Shown: positions 57,745 through 64,000 of the stretch, piece after piece
How positions within the stretch are numbered: the first letter of the stretch is position 1
How the letters are laid out: each line of letters starts with the position of its first letter
NCBI GenBank assembly: GCA_019914995.1
Contig: CM034143.1
Coordinates: 1,800,501 to 1,864,500, forward strand
Source of the DNA: Acanthochlamys bracteata
Lineage: Eukaryota; Streptophyta; Magnoliopsida; Pandanales; Velloziaceae
Direction: 5' to 3'
DNA length: 64,000 nucleotides
Notes under the pieces: model-generated
Database searches by the model: none
What the model saw: only the letters and a program-made list of their open reading frames with translations
What the model was told of the DNA's origin: nothing
Position numbers and translations under genes: made by a program

Positions 57745-60700
57745 AAGTCACTCCCTCATATATCTGTCTCTGCCCATCTCACTCCACACACGATATCTTA
57801 TAGGTTTTTCACTCTTATTAAAGGTGCATTGACTGTACAGAACATAAATTGAACTCGTGCTTGGCAAGGTGGACATGTTTATGAGATTACTTCTCTGCTT
57901 AAGCAGTCGTATTAGAATTCGTGCTAGTACTTGGGATGGGAGTTTGTGTTTCTCTAGCTTAAGCATTGGCATGCAAGCTAGGGAATCCTACTTTTTTTTC
58001 ACATTGGGAAACTAACTTTCTTTTTGAAAATGGGAGAGCAGCTTTATGAATAAAGTATATATTCTGTTCACGGTTGAAGAATTTCTTGTAATTTTTTTAG
58101 CTTTCTTGAACTTCACTAACAATTTTATGATTGTATGAATATGACTTGCTTCAGATGGTGCTTGTGGTGTGGATATTTAAGAATTGTGTACCATTTACTT
58201 TTGTGACTTTATCTTAGACGATTTAAAGCAAATAACAACCTTTTATGACGATGGTAAAACATTAAAACCAATTCTTTTGTTTTAGACAAATGATCATATT
58301 CTCGTTAAGCTGAGTGGTTGTAGCTCTTATGATTTATGTTTCACACAGTTTCTTTTAATGCATCTAGCATTCCCCTCTCTTAATGATTATTCTTTGTCAT
58401 AGATTATTGTTTGTGGATGTTTATGCTCTCGATTTTGACAGTTCTATTTCATAGCTCCCAGTTTCTATGCTATATGTTCTGTCTGATGAGTGGCAAATAG
58501 GAGCTTGTATTTCGGTGTGTTGCCTTTTGTGCATTCGTTTGTGAATGAAATTTTTATATCAATTTTGAGATACAATCTGAATGTATGTTCAGTTCCATGA
58601 TACCTGGCTCGAGAAATCCAATGTGGGGAGAGGAATTCAACTTTTTTGTTGACGTGCTTCCTGTACAGGTGAGTTCGGCCTGAATGAAGTATCTTTGTCT
58701 TATGAGAACATCTAGTGACATAGGCATGTCTTCCTTTAGATCCTTGTATTATCAAATTGCTCATAAATCTACTAAATGCAAATGAATCAATCATTAGATT
58801 TCAACTACTAAGTTACAGAAGTTTGAGCAACCTCTGGCGAGCACATGATTCAATATGGGAATTGATTTTCTAAGTTGGTAAAGTCTCAGCAAGAATGAAC
58901 TTTTGAATCTCATTCAAAACAACGTTTGAAGTAATGGTATGGTTTCTAGTGGCTAATTTATTTTTTGAATAACTGTGCTTGATGAAGTCCTTTTGCCTTT
59001 AGAGCTAGTTTGAGCCCATCAATACCTTATTGATAGCGACCTTCACAAATCAGTGATCAGTTGGTACTTTCATGATGAATGCATTAGCTCCAATAACCAG
59101 AACTTGTATGATTGGACATATAATGCTCACACTATGTATAGATGTACATATTATTGTACAATTTTATATAATTGTGAAATGTTTTGGAACTTTGAACTCC
59201 AGTGTTTTAGTTTAGGTGTTTGACAATTTTGAATCGTTAATACTGCCATGACTCCATTCTTCTGTAAGATGGTCTCCTCCAGTTGCACTTTTGCATTTTC
59301 CAAAATAAATGGTAATAGTACGTATTTTCTATTGTCTAGAGCCCACACACTGTCCTCCTATATTCATTTTGGAGGTGTATGAGTTATGCATGGTCTCTAC
59401 TAACGGTAGAAACTTCCTACAAGTAACTTAATCTACATGCTTGACATTAGGTGCGACTAAATTTTGAACGCTCAAGTGTTCGTGCACTTAGAACCAGTGC
59501 CAACAAGTTTCTGCCTTGTTAATAAAGTGTGTAATAATTCTCACTTTGAATTTTAAATGTCACTGAAGGTATATACATTTCCTTAGCAATTGTGAATATA
59601 GAAAACTTGCTGTCAAATAAAGGTATGCATTGTTAACTAGAAGTGTAGTCCTCCCTCTTGGAGTTCAGAACAGTTACTGTCGTCGATTCATTCACTCACA
59701 TAATAATGTACTTGGCTATGTTCGGATGTTTGTTTGTATACAAAGTTTTCTATATGTTTATACTTGTTATGATTTTTAATTACTTACACCTTGTAGTACG
59801 TCAAATGAGACGATAATTTTATCATCTCTGTTTAACATGTAATCTTCTTGCGTGCAAATGGAAGTTTAAATTAGTTGTCTCTTTCTGAAACACGCTTTCT
59901 TTTCTAAGCATGTTTTACGAGTCGACTTTAAGAGCACTAGTAATTAAAGGTTGACCTGCATTTTTTAGCATATTTGTCCTCTAAGAGATGTGTGCTATTG
60001 CATAATTAGAAGTGGACACCTTATGCATTCCCCCGCTCTAGAACCTAGTATGTTCTCACTTTAAAGTACAGTTGTTAATTTTGTATGCACTAGTCTACTT
60101 GCTTTTCTAAGCATGTGGACTTTATTTTGTATCGCTAGTGTACATGCTCTTACAGACATATATTTTGAGAGAATGCGTAGTTAATTCTCAAACTTTTATA
60201 GACATATAAATCTTGTTAGCCTGATTTACTTCAAGAGATTGAATTTTAGAGCCACATAAAGGACGTTGGTTTAATTGGAGAGTGAAGCTAGTTAATATAA
60301 CCATCATAATTCTAATCAAATTTTATGAAGGAAAAATATCCAAAACCACCAACAATAATCAAACCTGATCCTATTAGGTGAAATTGGCTACATGAATATA
60401 ATTATGCCATTTGCTATATTTAAAACAAAATCTTTAGTAAGGTCACAAACAAGTAAAATTTTCCAGTAGCCGACCAAGTCTTCTTAGGGGCTGTTCGGCA
60501 TTCCATTCTACAAAAGCTCCTTATCAAATTTTCATTTTACGTTTTTCAATAAACTTTTTACAATAGTCTACAGAATTTATTCAAAAGTTTAGAAAGTATT
60601 AAAAAAATTCTACATTGTAAGATCTTCTTACTGTTTATTTTTATTATTTTCTTTGAGGTTAAAATAGTAGAGCTCGTTTATCGAAATAGAACACAAATAT

Positions 60701-61493
60701 TCTCCATTTCAAAAAAGTTCATCTTATAAGCACTCCCGAACAGCCCCTTAGGCCTTCCTCTTTCCCTTTCCCTTCTAGTAAGAGGTTATCCATTAGTTCA
60801 CATCTATAAGGAGGCACATCTAAAGGTCTTCACTTGATATGGCCAAACAGCATCTGGAGGTCTTTGCTTTACATGACCAAACCATCTTGAGCGGGATTCT
60901 TTGATTTGCCTCAATCGATGCTGCTCCTATTATTTCTCGGAGTATTTCATTTCTATCCTCGTCCTTGATTGTAAACCCACTCATACTTTACGATATTTAA
61001 CTTTTAAACATGTGGATTACTTCCCAATACTTCGCTCCATAAACCATTGCTGGTGTCACTGTTGTTCTGTAATATTTTTCCTTCAGTTTAATGGTATCGT
61101 TCAGTCAATAAGACTTCGGAAGCGCATCTCCATCAAATTGTATTCTCTATATAACATTCCTATCTATTTTTTCATCTTTTGGCACAGTGGATTTGAGATA
61201 TTTGATGTGCTCACTTCTTCGTAACTCTTGGTCTTGAAGTCTCGCCAATGCATTGTCATTAGTTCTACTTGTGCTGAACTTGCATCCTATGTACTCTGTT
61301 TTGGATCTGTTCAATCTGAAGCCCCTTGATTCCAGAACTACTCTTCACTGCTTAAGTTTATTCATGCATGATTTGGTTTCATCTACTAGTACAATGTTAT
61401 TGGGAAAGAACATGCACCAAGAGGTGAGCCTTGTCAGCTCACCCAAAACAAACAGGACTAAAAAATGTCCCCTGATGCAAGCCAACTGTAAAT

Positions 61494-61530
<37 letters not shown>

Positions 61531-63922
61531 TTATAATCATATTTTAGTTTGAGTTTTCTTAGTTGTAATGCCTGCATTCTATATATGTTAAATCTTTATT
61601 TTCCTTGTTGACAAATCTCAGGATGTGCTCTCTTGAAGTAAATCAGAGTAATTTAGAAGATTTCAAAGAAGTTCTTACAAATATATGAAAAATTTTAAGA
61701 TATTAAATTTGGAGTATTAATTTGTTAGTTGATTCTATAGTCAGTTAGGTTAACTAAGAAGAATTATTTAGATTTGAAAAAAACATTATATAAAGAAGAT
61801 AGAAGAAAACCAACGTTGAGATGTTTCTTATTGCGTTAAAAACCAGAGATTTCACTGCATTAGTGGAGTAAATGGAGTACTTGGTACTCCTAAATAAGTG
61901 CCCTTAGATGTACCTTTAAATTCTACATTTTCAGATAGTATTTTCATGGTGTAACAATGCGGACCTTAGTGTTTCCAAATGTTTTATCATGCAACGTATG
62001 TCCAATGCCTTGATGGCAGAAGCCTAAGTCTGTAAGGGTTTGGTTTGAAAAATCTACCCTCACCAATTAGCATTTCACCATTGTAACACTTTCCACCATT
62101 CCAATGAGAAACACATCCATTCCTAACCATCTTTTGCAGAATTCATTATACAATGCCAATGCTACTCTCTCTTTTTCTCTACATTTACTTTTTCACACCA
62201 ATCCCATTCCTTCTCTTTTTATATTTTTCTTTTGCCACTGGCCTCTTCCTTTCCCTTCTCAAATGACTTCTTTACTGTTCTTATTCTTCTTCTCCAAATT
62301 GTTCTCTGTCCTTCTAGCTTGATTGCATTTCAATAAATAGGGCTAATGTTTTAAAAATGCACTGATTTTGTAGATTAATGTGACAATATATGATTGGGAT
62401 ATAATATGGAAAAGCACAGTTTTGGGATCTGTTAGTATTCCAGTAGACCATGAAGGACAAACAGGAGCTGTCTGGTACAACTTGGATAGCACATCAGGAC
62501 AGGTATGATTAAGTATATCTGAAGATTTCTAGTGACTGTTTAATACAATTTTCTTTTATGATTTAGTTAAACTGGTTGCCTTCAGGTCTGTCTTCATATT
62601 AAAACTGCAAAGCTTCCAGCGAGTTCTTCCAGGTAGTCATTCTGTCTCTTTATGCTGATGTGTGGTTTTCATCTTTAAGTTCATTGTTAAGGCAGCCAAT
62701 TTTGGCAACAACTTAGGGCTCTGAATGGCTTTGCCGGAGCTGATGTCCGGAGGAGAGCTTCTTTAGATAAACAGGGCCCAACAGTTGTTCATCAGAAACC
62801 TGGTCCACTTCAGACAATATTTGATCTTCTTCCTGATGAAGTAATTCTTTTTTTTTCTTCCTCATTTGCATAGGATCTCAATTTGTCATGTCTTTGAAGA
62901 AAGTAATATATCTTACTACATCCTCACCTTTTTCCCTTTTCAGGAAGTTGATCATAGTTACTCCTGCGCACTGGAGAGATCCTTTCTGTATCATGGACGC
63001 ATGTATGTCTCTGCATGGCATATTTGCTTCCATTCTAATGTATTTTCTAAGCAAATAAAGGTTTGTTTCTTTCTCTTCTGCGTTTAGTTATGTTTTTAGC
63101 ATGCGTAGAACCTGATTTAGGGTTCATCTTAGTCAATCAGAAAGATTTATCTCTTCTTTGCACTACCTTCCCTAAAACAACAACATTATGCGTCGCACCC
63201 AGTGTCCCACTCAATGTCCTATCTAAATCCAAAGCAGGTCATAACTCAATATAAGCAAGTCAAAGTTCAGTACAGAGCAGATCATAAATCAACTGAAATA
63301 TAGTAAAGTTGGAAACGGGGTTGGACTGAAAGTATGCTATAAAGTAGTTCCTTTCTAAAATTATACTATACAATAGAGATTGCAAACTACTATATGTCAT
63401 GGTTGTTTTAGCGATGATGTGTTTCAGAGTTGATGTATCGATAAATGATTAGTTTAGATAGCTAGAAAGAATCAATATTTCCTCAACTTGATTATTCTTC
63501 GTCCATTCATGTATGAACACATCAACTCGGAAGAGATTTGTGATGGATATGTATCTAAGACTTTTCCGATGCGTTCGGGGCAATCATACTTGTGAAACCT
63601 TGCAATTCTACCTTTCTATCTATGTACCACCACATCTTTGTTTGATTTTTTTCCCTAGCAGTTTGTGTTCATTTTATATTATGTGTATTTTTGGAGTTCT
63701 TGCTCTCATTTGTTCTTTTTTTATCATTTTCATCTTAATTCATAGTCTTAGGTGGAAGCATTAGCTTTCTTGAAAGAAGCTTAGAAGGTTTATGCACGTT
63801 TTGTTACCTACTATTGCAAAGAGTTAATTTTTATTCTAAGAAAGCTTGCACATAATAATCTTCCTAAAGAAACTTTGTTGTCTTTTTTTCAGGTGGTTAT
63901 CCCCTTAGGAGATGTGGATGAG
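56069..63922 (+). CDS. BAGP1-like C2-GRAM domain protein, 5' part (gene runs off the window)
   Basis: Exons: 56069-56272, 57181-57231, 57316-57413, 58593-58668, 62374-62502, 62586-62632, 62717-62840, 62944-63060, 63893-63922, then off the edge; 876 nt, 292 codons in phase. A hydrophobic N-terminal segment ([16 protein letters not shown], about residues 17-32) suggests a membrane anchor. A C2 domain follows ([20 protein letters not shown] to NVTIYDWD..., about 85-190), which may bind Ca2+ or phospholipid. Near residue 240 a GRAM domain starts ([20 protein letters not shown]...[10 protein letters not shown]). The order TM-C2-GRAM matches plant BAG-associated GRAM protein 1; the expected VASt domain lies beyond the window. 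In Arabidopsis BAGP1 works with BAG6 and an aspartyl protease in basal immunity (ortholog knowledge). Start: the first in-frame ATG; the nearest upstream ATG is a closed short ORF. Confidence 0.85.
57711..57741. repeat. (CT)n microsatellite in C2-GRAM intron 3
   Basis: 31 bp of uninterrupted CT repeat. Confidence 0.95.
60487..60747 (-). mobile_element. MITE, PIF/Harbinger-like, best-preserved copy of family 1
   Basis: 261 bp with a perfect 12-bp terminal inverted repeat GGGGCTGTTCGG...CCGAACAGCCCC and flanking TTA on both sides (60484-60486, 60748-60750). The interior matches the 7311 and 42565 copies (TTTCATTTTACGTTT, GATCTTCTTACTG, AAAGTTCATCTTATAAGCACTCCC). TTA target duplication with G-rich ends suggests mobilisation by a PIF/Harbinger transposase. 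It lies in intron 4 of the C2-GRAM gene. Confidence 0.8.
60760..61495 (-). mobile_element. LINE (non-LTR) reverse-transcriptase remnant, antisense in C2-GRAM intron 4
   Basis: The minus strand reads, with breaks, [20 protein letters not shown], then [61 protein letters not shown]. These are the reverse-transcriptase motifs and downstream thumb/connection of plant LINEs (usually GLHQGSTLSPYLF, FADDIVLVDET, YRT-IRPAMLYG). The catalytic FADD motif is replaced by FPNN, so the copy is dead. Only the C-terminal half of the RT is left; the 5' end stops exactly at a poly(A)/poly(T) run and the 3' end at the MITE region. Confidence 0.82.
61496..61528. repeat. Poly(A) run of 33, adjoining the LINE remnant
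   Basis: Uninterrupted A on the plus strand, immediately at the upstream break of the antisense LINE fragment. Confidence 0.95.
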
Positions 63923-64000
63923 GTGTGTATGTAGACCTTTTGCTGTCTTTCCTATAGTTGTAGAATTTTCTCTCTTTGGAGTATATAAGGTGTTGAATTT

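Noticed and set aside
60901-61552. Plus-strand ORFs of 99-107 codons in C2-GRAM intron 4
   Set aside because: They are the antisense reading of the LINE reverse-transcriptase remnant; the second ends in poly-Lys from the A-run.

Overview
The window is nuclear DNA from a flowering plant, most likely a eudicot. It has intron-rich genes with GT-AG junctions, AT-rich spacers full of small DNA transposons, two Ty1/copia fossils and a LINE remnant. The species cannot be fixed from the sequence. Gene models were built by hand by joining exons at splice sites and checking that reading phase is kept. Family names come from recognising protein motifs, not from a search.

Layout. 1-1262 (-): 5' end of an aminoalcoholphosphotransferase (AAPT) gene, whose body lies left of the window. 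2194-10212 (-): complete CDC48C/NVL-type double AAA ATPase (806 aa, 10 exons). 11240-16298 (+): complete plastid O-acetylserine(thiol)lyase, i.e. cysteine synthase (403 aa, 10 exons), head-to-head with CDC48C. Intron 1 of this gene holds a perfect 33-bp hairpin, and intron 7 holds three related fold-back elements set in TA microsatellites. 16717-20503: Ty1/copia fossil with two 592-bp LTRs and a CATTT target duplication. 20952-21152 (-): short bL31-type ribosomal protein gene, probably mitochondrial. 23873-29077 (-): complete PUB4-like U-box/ARM E3 ligase (826 aa) with a further 5' UTR exon near 30.5-30.6 kb. 32418-33422 (+): small zinc-ribbon-like protein of the At4g08330 type. 33497-34104 (+): intronless, internally deleted F-box/LRR (FBL12-like) pseudogene. 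35569-41299 (-): complete FAS1, large subunit of chromatin assembly factor 1 (935 aa, 12 coding exons). It has one GC-AG intron, a duplicated 5' UTR exon and E2F-type promoter sites. About 43.6-45.9 kb: second, older copia fossil. 47341-50083 (-): complete IQD (IQ67-domain) calmodulin-binding protein (527 aa). 50.1-55.87 kb: gene-free AT-rich spacer with MITEs. 56069 to the right edge (+): 5' part (292 codons) of a BAGP1-like C2-GRAM protein, whose 3.7-kb intron 4 carries a MITE and an antisense LINE fragment.

The genes are unrelated housekeeping and regulatory genes (lipid synthesis, ribosome maturation, sulfur assimilation, organellar translation, ubiquitination, chromatin assembly, cytoskeletal/Ca2+ signalling, membrane-contact proteins). 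They form no operon or cluster with a common job. I found no CRISPR array, no tRNA or rRNA gene I could support, and no convincing novel multi-gene system. The most notable signals are the intronic hairpin, the fold-back trio, two AT-rich MITE families spread over the window, the duplicated FAS1 first exon with E2F control, and the FBL12-like pseudogene.
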